Below are positions 22,601-33,350 of a DNA stretch of 64,000 nt, piece after piece (within the stretch, counting starts at the first letter, position 1; each line of letters opens with the position of its first letter). The notes below the pieces were generated by a model. The model had not been told where the DNA came from. It was given only the letters and a program-made list of their open reading frames with translations, and did no database searches. Source of the stretch: Podospora bellae-mahoneyi (lineage: Eukaryota > Ascomycota > Sordariomycetes > Sordariales > Podosporaceae). The stretch covers positions 4,960,001 to 5,024,000 of the forward strand of contig NC_085881.1 in assembly GCF_035222275.1 (NCBI RefSeq), written 5' to 3'. The position numbers and the translations under genes are program-made.

Positions 22601-24338
22601 AATCTTCACCGCTGGAAGCCGCCTCTTGGCTGGAACTTTCACTAGCCGAGCTGTCGTCGTCACTTGATTCACCGTTCGAATCATCGATTGAAGAGCCGTC
22701 AGAGTCCTCGTCGCTGGAGTCAGTTTCATCGGAATCACTTTTACCGCTTGAATCCTGGTCAGAATCAGGTGCACTGCTGTTTTGATCATCAGACTTGGGA
22801 TCACCGGCAAGATCCACACCCTCATCACTACCGTCATTGGCGCCATCGCTGTCGGCATCATCATGGTCCTCATTGTCGCTCTCACTATTGCTGCTGCCGT
22901 CGTCGTCATCGTCACTGTCGCTATGGCCATCACTGTCGTCGCCCCCAGATGGCTTGGTGTCTGCAGTGGTTTGGGCCTCCTCGTTATTCTCATCCTTGTC
23001 ACTGCTCAGGTCGTCGTCGCCATCTGGGTTCGAGTCAGTGAGATCATGTTCTGAGGAGCCTGGTACAGGTGGGCAGACTTTCGAGGACGCCACTTCGGGT
23101 CCACTGTCACTTTCGCTGTCGCTAGTGCCTGATTCTTCAGAAGACGAGTGATGGCTAGCTTCATTGGCATCCTCTTCCAGGGCATCATTCTGGCCTTCAT
23201 CATCATCATCCTCGAACTTGGTGTGCACAGGAAGGTTGACAGGTTCTCCTTTCTTGCGCATCTCTTCGACCATGTATCTAGAAGCAGTGCCATTAAGGAT
23301 GGAACCGCTCGGGAATCCATGCTGATCGTAATGCTTGATCACGGACGCAACCGATTCAGCATTGCTGTCGTCTTCCTCATTACTGTCCCTTGGTCGCTTG
23401 GTACCACGCTTTCGACCGTCGATGGGAGCCTCGACTTCCTTCGCCTTCCTTCGTGCATTGACGCCGCGCTCCTCACCGTATGTTATGCTGTTCTCGCCTT
23501 TCTCGGGTTCCATATCATTCCCCAGGTCCCTTAGTTCAGCCTCGAGATCGGACTCATCATCTTGAACATCTTCCTCGAGGTCTGCATCCTCGTCTGAATC
23601 TGAGTCCAACCCTTGTTCTTCCATGTCATCCTCATCGATGGGCTCCATATCCGACTCGTCCTCGTTCACATTCTGACCACCAAAATCGTCGTCTTCTACA
23701 TCCTCGTCCGAGTCGGCGTCATATGGCGCACTGAACCTGACACTTCCGGCCCTGCGGGCTTTCTTCCGTCCCCGTTCGCCAGACTCGGTAATCATAAGCT
23801 GTTGAGCATCGTCGTCTTCTTCCTCGCCATGTGGATGGTAGGTAAGTCGTGGGCGTTTCAAGGGCGGTATATCCACTGCAGGTCTGCTGTAGGCAGCTCT
23901 TAGGCGAGGGCGGCCGAAAGGGATACCGTCGAGAAGATGACGGCCGTCATTGGTGATCTGATCGCGGCCGCTCAAGCGACGCTTCCTTCGATCATTTGTA
24001 ACAAGTGGGCGAATGCTAAGAATAAGTGGCATATGTTAGTTTGGATCGCTTCGTCGAGTACAAAGGCGCGAGACGGAACAAACGTACTAAATCTCTTCAT
24101 CATCCTTCAGTACGTCGGCCACTTGCTGGAAGTGGAAGAAGTCAAAGGCGGTGCCCGTGTCCTTCTGTCTCAACTCGATGGTGTAGTCCTCCAAACCCCA
24201 TTCGTTGCTCTCCAGGGGGATAATCTCGTTGACTTGTTCCAGTAAGTTTGCAATGGTCGGGTCATTCTCCGTCTTGCAGCTGAAGACGACTCGTACGTCA
24301 GGGAGGGCATGGCGGCGGACCACCAGTCGCAAACGCAT
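19653..24338 (-). CDS. Coilin-like nuclear protein, 1537 aa
   Basis: Exons 24338-24088 and 24015-19653 (donor gtacgt, acceptor TTCTTAG). Residues 1-90 resemble the ubiquitin-like N-terminal domain of coilin: MRLRLVVRRHALPDVRVVF, a helix with LLEQVNEIIP, and VLKDDEEIYIRPL. Residues about 100-350 are basic/acidic linker, and about 355-580 is an extreme Ser/Asp/Glu tract. A conserved PPFPFVQRWDPQQ block lies near residue 770. Residues about 885-985 resemble coilin's C-terminal Tudor-like domain: PGMILTWQQLL, WAPQVSRLTGIIINLEDHG and EMMEPRVL. The rest is acidic and disordered, ending in a Ser/Arg-rich tail. Coilin scaffolds Cajal bodies in snRNP maturation. I recall the N-terminal region as a fungal domain of unknown function (DUF7357). 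The coilin assignment is from pattern memory, not a search. Confidence 0.75.
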
Positions 24339-24869
24339 GTTTCAGTTGAGTTGACTGGTATTGAACAGATGGAATCTGGATGGTTGATGATGCGTAGAAA
24401 AGAAAATTCCGGGAAGAACTTCGTCGCGAGAAAAATAGACTGGAGCACGCAGAGAAGAACAGAAAGTATAAATGAGTGACGGATTGACGGGATTGCCGGA
24501 TTGACGCATGCGAAGCTTTGGGACCAAAGCTGTCGCCAGGCTGTCGCGGGTGAACTGTGGAAAGTTGCCGCGTCTTGCAGCTTGCATCTTATCTTATCGA
24601 TAGTGGGGTGGGTTTTTGCGCGGACTGCGATAACCCTGGTGCCAAAAACCATCAACTACGACATGGGCATCGTAACCCTGAGGGTGGCAGACCGAGTACC
24701 CCTGAGGGTGTCGAGCTTCAACATTCACGATGCCAATGCGTGATCCAAAAGTCTACCCATTTTCTGCGGTCGCTAATCCAGGTATCTACTTTGCAAATAT
24801 ACAGATATACACGTGCTTCTTCTCCGAGCTTGCCACAATCCCAATCGTCAACCATTTCCTCGAGTAGGA
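24339..24869. promoter_or_regulatory. Promoter region of the coilin-like gene
   Basis: 531 bp between the coilin-like start codon and the stop of the GTP cyclohydrolase gene upstream of it on the same strand. It includes a short direct repeat near 24477-24506 (gattgacgggattgccggattgacg). I see no additional gene. Confidence 0.5.
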
Positions 24870-26166
24870 TTACCTCGGCAACGCGCCTGGGTCTAACAGA
24901 TGCCCCATCTTTTCGATCTGCGGGTGCCTCGCGGTTAGCATTTGCCATGGGGCAGCGTAGGAGCACAGAATATCTCACCTTTGTCTTCAGATATCCTTCC
25001 ACCTCGGGCGCCCTGAAGCCGCCCTTGCCCTTCCACGACAGAGGCACCATAGCCACACGCTCCTTCACCACCACCTCCCTGTTTGGCCCCTCCACGGCGC
25101 GAATCTTGTCTGGGTTGTTGGTCAAGAGACGCACTTCTTTCTGACCGAGGTCAAGCAGCATGGCTGTTGCAAGGCCGTAGCTCCGCGCATCAGCGGGATG
25201 TCTCAAGAGCAGGTTTGCCTCGACTGTGTCCGACCCCAAATCCTGCAGATTGTAAGCCTTGAGCTTCTCACCCAGCCCGATGCCGCGACCCTCCTGCCGC
25301 AGATAGATGATGATGCCTCCTGCTTTGTTTGAAGGCAGAGACATGAGCCGCGCAGCCTCGTCGAGCTGCTCGCCACAGTCACAGCGCGCAGACCAAACAG
25401 TTTCGCCTGTGTAACACTCGCTGTGTATCCTGACCAGAGGTGGTTGGCTCTTGTCAGCCTCTTCTGGTTCTTGTCTCTCTGTTGCCGAGCCATCAGCCTT
25501 TTCCAGGCTTGTCGTTCTCCCTGGGTACAGTCTGCCCGTGTATGCGCCCCGCACAAGGCGATCCATCTCGGTCTCGCCCTCGCGTACGGCATCGAGTGAC
25601 TTGCTGCGGATCGTGTTTCCAAACACGATGGCCAAATGTTCCTTGTTGTCCACATTGTTGGTGTAGAGGTGGAGAAACATCTCGGCGCCTGTGGTGGTCG
25701 GGATACGCGCGCGGACAATGCATTCTACCTGAGGGAGTTGCTCGAGGAGTCGTGGGTGTTTGGATCCACAACCGCCGGAGGGAACCGAACTGTCGACTGG
25801 GACGCCGCGCGGTTCTGAGAGCAATAGGCTGGACGGAGTAGCGGTCCCTGGGGTGGCGGGAGGTGTGAAGGCTGGCGACAGCAGCGAACTGGGCGGCGGC
25901 GCATTTGATGGTGTCCCTGCGCCATCATTGCGGTCGCCGTTGCTGTCATTATCATTACTACTGCTGTCTCCGTCCTTGGGCGTGGGCGGTGATGTGGCAG
26001 AAGTGCCGACTGCGGGGTCGGAAGAAAAGGAGAAGTCGGGGTGCGACACATCGACATCACCTTGCGATGAGTGCTGGGCGTCTGTTGGGGGAGAGTAGAA
26101 GGAGGGCAACTGGCTGGTCGTCCTCTCGGCGTGGTGTTGCCATTCGTCTGGTTGCTGGCCGGGCAT
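24870..26166 (-). CDS. RIB1: GTP cyclohydrolase II (riboflavin synthesis)
   Basis: Exons 26166-24979 and 24917-24870 (donor gtgaga, acceptor CCCGCAG) give 411 residues. The C-terminal exon supplies [15 protein letters not shown], completing the family ending GYLKTK-IEKMGH. The catalytic core holds [23 protein letters not shown], the zinc-site cysteines [11 protein letters not shown], and the signature [20 protein letters not shown], followed by [11 protein letters not shown]. The enzyme opens GTP to 2,5-diamino-6-ribosylamino-pyrimidinone 5'-phosphate, the first step of riboflavin and flavin synthesis, in the cytosol. The first true in-frame ATG is at 26166 (MPGQQPDEW); the frame continues upstream without ATG. 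The first ~130 residues are Ser/Pro/Asp-rich and disordered, longer than in yeast Rib1. Confidence 0.93.
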
Positions 26167-26237
26167 TGCGACGGGACTGGAATGGGATGGAGGGGCTGGC
26201 ACGCGTGTGTGGCTGTCGGTGGCCGGTGACGGGTGGT

Positions 26238-26264
26238 GCAAGGCAACGCAAGGCAACGCAAGGC
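26238..26264. repeat. 10-bp tandem repeat in the RIB1 leader
   Basis: The unit GCAAGGCAAC is repeated 2.7 times without mismatch, ending 72 bp or more upstream of the RIB1 start codon on the minus strand. Confidence 0.85.
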
Positions 26265-27485
26265 TATCCGCAATCACAGGCTCGGGCCGTCGGTTCCAGG
26301 GCACGTCTGGGTCGGTCTGTAGGTAGGGTAAAGAAGGTTGCAAGGGGGTCAATGGCGGTCAATGACACAATGAATGGTGAGAATCAATCAGTCAACACAA
26401 GACTCGAGCCCTTTTTGCTAGTTTCAAAAGATGACAGCTTCAACCGGGCCGGCAGGCGATTCCAAAGCGATTCACGGCCTTTGGGGAAGCATTAGTCATG
26501 TGCTGCCCGCATCGCCTCGGTGCTTTGGAGTTCGGCAGGCGGCGAGACAACTTCCCCATACTTCGCGGGGTTCGGCCCCACTCCTCTCCATCTTTCTTCA
26601 AACTTGACAGTTGACACTGCCATTGGATTTTTGGCGACAGCGACAATTCATTGTCTATCTCGTACCTGGGTAACCTGGATATGTTGAGCTTGCAGAAAGA
26701 CCCCTTTCAAAATACAATATCACCGATTATTAAACATTGCATTTGTACAGATGGCATATTCATCATCAACTTACAACCGAGCATCTCCGATGGGCGATTG
26801 ATTGATAAGCTGTGTCTTATCACAATCCTGTTCATCATCTTCCACCCAGTCACGCCAGTCAACTCAGGCCGATGCAGGAACACATCTTGGCTTGCCCGGC
26901 TGGGGCCAACTGTTCTCCAAAATTAGCATGCTAAAGGCTGATGCAGAACGCCCATTTCGATGCCAGCACTCACACGCAGCGGAGGCCGACATGTATTCTT
27001 CCGAGATGTCGTCAGTTCGGTTCAAGTGCGGCTCTTCAGTGCCCAGACAAGGCACTATATTGCGCCAGGCACCGCGAGGTAGCGCGTGGCATGTCGAGAG
27101 CTCGAGAAAGGTCCAGCGAGGTCCTCATCAACCCTCAAGCATCTCGTCCGGGCTGGGCTCCCGATCCAATATATCTGCGTGTCCTTGGAAAGAGGTTCCC
27201 TTGACCGCTGGGAAATTGGTCAATGCAGCTTGAGGTCTTGTCGCTACCGTGAGCCCACATGGGCAACACCGTCTCCCATCACGCAATGTTTCTGTGTTTC
27301 CTCTTTGGGACGTGGAGGAAACGGATCTTCGGGAGGGCAACCGGGAGCCGCACCCCAGGCCAAGACCTTAGCCTACCAGCGCGATGTGTCGTTCCGAGTG
27401 GGCCATCGCCCACTCTGTCCATGGTGCCGGCACGACGTCTCCTTCGACGCCGGGAAACCCGTCGACATCCTGGCCGTTGCAACTT

Positions 27486-27491
27486 GGCTAA
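27486..27491 (+). promoter_or_regulatory. XlnR/XYR1-type motif GGCTAA
   Basis: GGCTAA lies 186 bp upstream of the GH6 start codon and 71 bp upstream of its TATA box. XlnR/XYR1/XLR-1 factors bind GGCTAA-like sites in cellulase and xylanase promoters of filamentous ascomycetes. A hexamer alone is weak evidence; position and gene context support it. A CreA-type CTGGGG lies at 27536-27541. Confidence 0.4.
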
Positions 27492-27561
27492 CGGAGACAG
27501 TGGGCTGTCATGGCGAACCGATTCGGAAGGGAAACCTGGGGGAGCGAGCCAGGTGAACTGG

Positions 27562-27567
27562 TATAAG
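27562..27567 (+). promoter_or_regulatory. TATA box of the GH6 gene
   Basis: TATAAG lies 110 bp upstream of the GH6 ATG, with CT-rich leader sequence between, the usual arrangement in strongly expressed fungal cellulase genes. Confidence 0.6.
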
Positions 27568-27676
27568 AGGCATCCGACGACGACCTCGAGATGGGGGAGT
27601 CTTTCTTGCTTCTTCAGCCAGCCTCTCCAGCTCTGTCTCCCACTCCATCCAGCTTCTTCTTGGACCTACCATCACC

Positions 27677-28908
27677 ATGCGTGCCGACGTCTTGATTGCC
27701 GCTCTGGCCACCGGCGCCCTCGTGGCTGCCGTCCCTACCTCCCCCAAGAAGCCCACCCCTCCCAAGGGCGACGTCTCCAACCCCTTTGTTGGCAAGACCC
27801 AGTTCGTCAACCCCGAGTGGTCCAACAAGCTCACTCAGACCTACAAGAGCTTCCTGAAGAAGGGCGATGTCAAGAACGCTTTCCGCACCCTTCAGGCCCA
27901 AAAGGTCAGCACCTTCGTCTGGGTCTCCCGTCTCTCTGAGCTCTCCAGAATCGATGAGGCCATCGCCACCGCCCGCCGTGTCCAGAAGACGACCGGCAAG
28001 AAGCAGATCGTCGGTCTCGTCCTTTACAACCTCCCCGACAGAGATTGCTCCGCTGGCGAGTCCGCCGGTGAGCTCTTGAGCGGCGAGAACGGCTTTGAGC
28101 GCTACAAGGAGGAGTTCGTCAAGCCCTACGCCCAAAAGGTCGCCGCCGCCAAGGACCTCGAGTTCGCCATTGTCCTCGAGCCCGATTCGCTCGGAAACCT
28201 GGTCACCAACCTCAATATCCCCCTCTGCGCCGGTGCCGTTGACACCTACCGTGATGGCATCGCCCATGCCATCACCCAGCTCCAGCAGGACCACGTCCAC
28301 CTCTACATTGACGCCGCCCACGGTGGCTGGCTCGGGTGGAACGACAACCTTCCCCTCGCTGCCGATGAGTTCGCCGAGGTCTTGAAGAGAGCCGACGAGG
28401 CTTCCGGCAAGAAGAACAAAATTCGTGGTTTCGCCACCAACGTCTCCAACTACAACCCCCTTCACGCCGTCGTCCGTGAGAACTACACCGAGTGGAGCAA
28501 CAGCTGGGATGAGAGCCACTATGCCTCCAGCCTGGCCCCCCATCTCGAGGAGCGCGGCCTTCCTGCTCACTTCATTGTTGACCAGGGCCGTGTCGCCAAC
28601 CCTGGTGCCCGCAAGGAGTGGTATGTTTCCCCTGGCATTTCTTTCGATGGACCTCAAGCTAACAGTTTACGTGTAATAGGGGTGAGTGGTGCAACGTTGC
28701 CCCCTCCGGATTCGGACCCGCTCCCTCCACCAACACCAACAACACCGTCGTTGACGCCATTGTCTGGATCAAGCCCGGCGGTGAGTCTGATGGCGAGTGC
28801 GGCTACTTCAACGCTCCCCGCGCCGGCCACTGGCACGACGAGTTTGCCCAGCAGCTCGTCCAGAACGCCCATCCTTCCGTTTATGAGAACTGGTGGAAGT
28901 TCTGGTAA
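27677..28908 (+). CDS. GH6 family cellulase, CBM-less (endoglucanase/CBH type)
   Basis: Exons 27677-28620 and 28680-28908 (donor gtatgt, acceptor GTAATAG) give 390 residues. A signal peptide (MRADVLIAALATGALVAA) precedes a short Pro/Lys linker and a GH6 domain. Visible GH6 motifs are YNLPDRDCSAGES (Asp123, like the catalytic-region Asp175 of T. reesei Cel6A), VLEPDSLGNLVTN (Asp170, like the Asp221 acid), HLYIDAAHGGWLGW, ATNVSNYNPL, FIVDQGR and, after the intron, WGEWCNVAPSGFG and WIKPGGESDGECG. It should cleave beta-1,4-glucan in secreted form. The segment after the GESDGE motif is short compared with T. reesei Cel6A, as in Cel6B-type endoglucanases whose substrate tunnel is more open. There is no CBM1. 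The splice is required: the unspliced frame loses the C-terminal motifs. Confidence 0.95.
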
Positions 28909-29572
28909 ATACAAAAAGTATTTATCAACTAGGCGGATGGAGTAGGGTGTTTTAGAATTCTTGTACATACTTAATTATTTGCCTTGTCTATACAAACCAA
29001 GGTTAATCACAAGACCTTTTGTCAACTACTTCAGCTCCCTTTTGCTCTGTTTCATGGCGATCTAGTCTCCGGACATCCGAAGCGTGGTTATGGCTTGCTT
29101 TCAGCGTCTTGCTCAATATTTTACCCGCAATTGCTATAGTGTGGATTTCATGACACTGTTGACATACCCAGAACAGAGACAGTTCAAGTTTCTGTCCTTG
29201 CGGTCAACAACTCCAGTCCTAATTCCCGGGGAATTACGCAGACCTCAAACTTCGAAACGGACTTGGAAATTTGATGGCGTTTTAAGGTTGAGCGCCTTGT
29301 GGAATTTCCTCGCTGGTGCTGCAGTCAGGGCGTCATCCTCTCCAGCTTCGAAACCGGTGGGCAAGCCCCCCTATATACACAAACCCGCCAGCCTTGCGCT
29401 GTGCTTCTTGTTTTCTCCCCCTTTGCGCTCGCCAACCATCCAGTCGCACCCATGTCTCTCATTTAAACCACTTTGTCCTGGGTGACCCGACAGTCTTTTG
29501 TCAAATCCAAAACACAGCGGCCACCACCATTCTGCATCGTTCTTTGCCTGCAGACCACACGAACATAAGGCG
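28909..29572. other. GH6 3' flank and fossil promoter
   Basis: 664 bp between the GH6 stop and the start of the nucleotidase-like pseudogene. A TATATA at 29372-29377, about 200 bp before the pseudogene's signal-peptide-like ATG, is the likely old promoter. I see no gene. Confidence 0.5.
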
Positions 29573-31793
29573 ATGAAACGAAGTATTGCCTGCCAGTGTC
29601 TGTTGGCAACAGGTCTGGTCATTGGAGAGGAAGTCTGTCTACCCGGGCCCACACACAACCACCCACGTCGATGACCTGCCGGAGCATCTCAAGCCCGGGG
29701 TCGCCCAGCCCAAACCCAAACTTGGCTGCAGCGAAGTGTTGACAATCTACCATTTCAAAGATGTGTACCACTCGCTAAACCGAGAGCATCTCGCTCGCTA
29801 TGCCACCATGCTCGAGTCGGCCAAAAACGGGGGGAACCTCTTGAAGGTTGAACTCCGGGGCAATCCTAAAAACTCCTCCACCCCGATTGTGGTTCTCAGC
29901 AGTGGTGTCTTTGCCCCAGCTACCCCGAACGAGCAAGCAACTACAAATGCGGAGGGGATCGCGACTGTTTTATCACAGCTGCCCATTGATGTAGTGTGCT
30001 GCATCTCTGGCATGCCCCAACTCCCGTTGTCATTTCTGTGTGCCGTGTACTGACTGATATTAGATACCCCCAGCAGCTCCGCCAGAGAGCCTACCTTTCC
30101 CCCGTTTGGGCTGGCTTCTGCCTCTCCCAAACATCGCTCCTCAGAAGCACAGTCCTCCGAACTTTGCTTTCAAGACGCCGGTGTCTCCGCCCCCAAGACC
30201 AATCTCGTCGTGTCCCCCGCCGCGGCGCTGGTACCTCCTTCAGCCCAGGACGTTTTTGATATCCGGCAGCAGGGAAAGTACAAGATTGGCTTCTTTGGCA
30301 TGGTTGGCATGGACTGGGATGTCCACTCCACCAATGTTTTGGATGATCTACATAAGGAGCACAAGGAGTTTCTTGTGAGTGAAGCAAATCCAGCGCAAAG
30401 GTGCTGAGGACAGAGTACAGGGTTGATCTTGTGGTTGCCGTGACGAATATGAGACTGGCGGAGGACCTCCTTCTTAGTGGTGCGACGCAGGAAAAGGGGC
30501 TCGAGAGGGTGGATTTTATCTTTGGAGGTTATGACCGTGAGGCCGTGGGGACTTTTTACCCTGAGCTTGTGATGCAGTCCCAGCACAGCGAGGGGGAAAG
30601 CAAGGGTAAGGTGGGTAGTGGTCGATACGAGGTCACCAGTCCAGAGATCAGGGTCGTCAAAAGCGGCGCGGCGTGGGAAGGGTTGAGTGTGTTGTAGATG
30701 TGCGTCAAAAAGGAGGGCGAGGACTTGCCGGAGCTGGACAGTGTCAAAGGTAGGCGTCGTATCTTGTCCTTGTTGCCTTGGGGTCTCCTTGCAAAGACTG
30801 ACAGGTGGCTGTGTTTCTTTCAGTGACGCAATTCCATCACCTTGAACGCTACCCACCTTTTGCATCTCTTTCTCCCTCGGTCCGCATGCTCAAGACAATT
30901 GACACTGTCACTCCTGACCTCGCCAGCTTGACCACCAAGCCCCTTTTCGTCTCTCGCTCCAGGATCAACGCTAAGGAGGCAGCTGTCCGGCATTCTGAGA
31001 CCAAGCTTGGCAATTTCATTGCCGATTCCATGATGGCGTACTACGACGCTGACATAGCCCTGCTCCCGTCTGGTGCCCTAAGATGTGATCGGATTCTTGG
31101 ATCCGCATCCGAGGAGCAGCGACAGTTCGAAGTGATCGGGGCTGACATCATTGATTGCTTGCCGTTCCAGAACCAGCTTGTATTGAAGCTGATCACCGGG
31201 AAGCCGATGAGAGCTGCGTTGGATAACTCCGTGTTCGAGAGGCACGCCGATGGCCGCCTTCTTCAGATAGGAGGCTTGAGGGTGAATGCCTCACTGGCGA
31301 GGCCCGAAGGGGTCAGAATTGTCTCTGCGAAATGGGTTCTCCAAGAGCATGTCAATGGCACGCGGATTGAAGAGCATATTCGTGATGAGAAATATTACAC
31401 CGTTGCCATGACTGAGTGGTTGGCCAACGGCTGGGGAGGTTTCTCTATGCTCCGCAAGGGACAATTGGTGTGAGAGGGTGAAGCGCAAGGCATGACCGAC
31501 ACCGACCTCTTTTTCAAGACTTTTGGGGAGTGGTCAGACATCGGCAACGCGTTTATTTCATGGTCACCGGGAACAGAAAGAAGAATCAGGCCCCGGTGGC
31601 TGTGAAAAAGTACCTGAACAATCCGTATCTGAGCAGTCGGAACTCCGGTCTTTGGGCCGTCAGGTATAAGATGGTGCTTGGCAAAGACGATGAAAAGGGG
31701 GTCCCCATTGTCTCACCAAAAGTTGATGGAAGAATCCATTTCACAAAGAACCTGAAAATCTCGAGAAATTCGCAGAGAGGGGTTCCTAGATAG
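29573..31793 (+). pseudogene. Decayed 5'-nucleotidase / metallophosphoesterase (UshA-like)
   Basis: Homology to fungal extracellular 5'-nucleotidases runs through the segment in several frames. In order: a signal-peptide-like start (29573, MKRSIACQCLLATGLVIG); EVLTIYHFKDVYHSLNRE; VVLSSGVFAPA, where the family has SGD; KYKIGFFGMVGMDW; RVDLVVAVTNMRLAEDL; FIFGGYDREAVG, where the family has GGHDH; then the C-terminal domain HSETKLGNFIADSMM, LLPSGALRCDR and ADIIDCLPFQNQLVLKL (30805-31473); and a tail with SPKVDGRIHF (to 31793). I tried short introns but could not restore one frame. At least three frame changes remain, and none of the GD, GNHD or GHDH metal-binding motifs is intact. The C-terminal exon is better preserved, so decay may be recent. 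A misread multi-exon gene remains possible but does not explain the lost metal ligands. Confidence 0.7.
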
Positions 31794-32122
31794 ATAGGCG
31801 GGTCTGCACGACCCTAGAGCTTTATAGACTGAATATAAGCGAACTAGATTGCCTAGCTCGTAGCCTGATGATGGACAAGCTCGAGCAATGTTGTTGTCCT
31901 GAAGAGACACTGTCCTGTCCCTGCGCCTCAGCTATGCCCGGATTGTCAGCTTCCTGGTCCTCGAGATTCCCAGGCAGGTATTTGCTCGTGTGTGATGCAA
32001 TGCCGTCTATGATTTCCCAGCCTAGACCACCATGCTTCACCTTCTTATTCTGTATGTACACTGCAAGCCCGTCTTGTGATTCATGTGCTCGCCCGTTGGT
32101 TTCCCCGCCGTCTTCCACCGCT
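31794..32122. other. Convergent spacer
   Basis: 329 bp between the pseudogene and the NDUFB7 stop codon. The frame of the NDUFB7 final exon has no continuation here. It is 3' UTR sequence with no gene seen. Confidence 0.5.
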
Positions 32123-32542
32123 CTAGTTACTCCGCGCACCTCCCTTGGCCTCTCTGAGCTCGTCCATCTTGGCCACCCGCTTCTTGAACTCGACGTACTG
32201 GCACTTTTCGTAGCTGTGTCTCTCGTCCTGTGGTGTGGTCAGCATTGTCAACTACCCCGCGATGAGAGCGGTTCGGGGGCCAGTCGGTTGACAGGGACGC
32301 TGGGGTGGAATCCGTACGTTGCACTTCCAGGGAAGGTAGTATGTGTCCTGGCGACAGCGGTTGAGGGGGATCAAGAGGTGGCCGCAGCTGTCGCGGTACG
32401 CCATGGGGAGTTTGGCATCACGCATCTCCTCGCGGGTCGCCTCTGTGTGCTCGTTACGTTAGCCAATATGACGGAGATAATAGGTTGCGAATGGGGGAAG
32501 AAACATACGCCGCGGGATCTCGGAAGCCGTGCCTGTCGCCAT
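32123..32542 (-). CDS. NDUFB7: Complex I subunit B18 (NDUFB7 homologue)
   Basis: Exons 32542-32509, 32442-32318 and 32227-32123 give 87 residues. Donors are gtatgt and gtacgg; acceptors are CACACAG and CCACAG. The protein starts MATGTASEIPR and carries LPMAYRDSCGHLLIPLNRC and YYLPWKCNDERHSYEKC, followed by QYVEFKKRVAKMDELREAK. These two blocks are the twin CX9C motif of NDUFB7/B18, an accessory subunit of mitochondrial NADH:ubiquinone oxidoreductase imported into the intermembrane space by the Mia40 disulfide relay. The family has no classical presequence, in line with the start seen. Because the gene is short and split, it is easy to miss as single open frames; the cysteine spacing across the second junction confirms the splice. 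Confidence 0.93.
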
Positions 32543-33350
32543 TTTTGCTGCAATTGAGGCGGGCTAGCGTCGACAATTGCGAGGGGGGTTCGAGGTGGTG
32601 ATGCTTGCGCTTCTGTTCTCGGAGCTCTGGCTACTGTCGCTGAGAAGCCAGTGGAGCTCCCACCTTGAGGTGGTCAGTGCTGACTGCCACTGTAAGTCTG
32701 AGCAAGGATCAAGGCACGTGTGGAATCACGTGAAGCCTATGGGTCGTTTTTTGTGCACGGGCCATTTCCCAGCTGTCGTTCCAACCACCAACACTAGCCG
32801 ACCAAGTCTTGTCTCCGGCTCGTCATCTACAAGACGAGGCTATCCAGCTCGGACATGGGCGGGTGCAACACAACTCGCCGAGCTCACTTAGCCGGAATTC
32901 ACTCACGGTCACCATCCCTTATTTCCAACCATACTGTTTGGTTTGAGTCGCTACCATGATTTCAACTCTGCACAGAACGCCCATTGCTATGCTCTTTCGG
33001 TTATTTTTGCATTTTCCAGAAAACCAAGATGCTCTCGGCCCTCACTACAAATGATCTGCTGATCAGCCTCACTTTATCTCGCATGCTGAGGCACCTCTGG
33101 GTTACCTCTCAGTTCCTGAACCGACCCTGTGAGTCTGCCTGTATTGACGGGTTGCTTGAAGCCGGTGGTGTAACTCCAGAAAGATAGACTGCAGCATGGA
33201 GGTATGGGTGTGTTTCGTTGCAATGCTACCTACCTACATGCTGTTCTGTCAAGTGGCTCAAATATACACATCAGCAATGCCCCGAATCTTGTGACTCTCT
33301 CTCTCTCTCTTCATGTCCAGTCTTTTCACCTTTTGCTCTTGGGCTTCAAA
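32543..33350. promoter_or_regulatory. Divergent region between NDUFB7 and the S28 peptidase
   Basis: 808 bp with both promoters. An uninterrupted CT dinucleotide run (about 33296-33310) precedes the S28 start by roughly 40 bp, typical of fungal pyrimidine-rich leaders. I see no other gene. Confidence 0.5.

Larger units (their letters stand above)
26167..27676. promoter_or_regulatory. Divergent region between RIB1 and the GH6 gene
   Basis: 1.5 kb containing both promoters. On the RIB1 side, a 10-bp unit GCAAGGCAAC is repeated about 2.7 times (26238-26264) in the presumed leader. On the GH6 side are a TATA box, an XlnR-type site and a CreA-type site, listed separately. Open frames near 26800-27560 have no domain character. 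Confidence 0.55.

Noticed and set aside
28621-28945. Read-through C-terminus of the GH6 frame without splicing
   Set aside because: It yields a Pro/Ser/Thr-rich non-GH6 tail, whereas splicing at 28621-28679 restores the conserved GH6 ending exactly.
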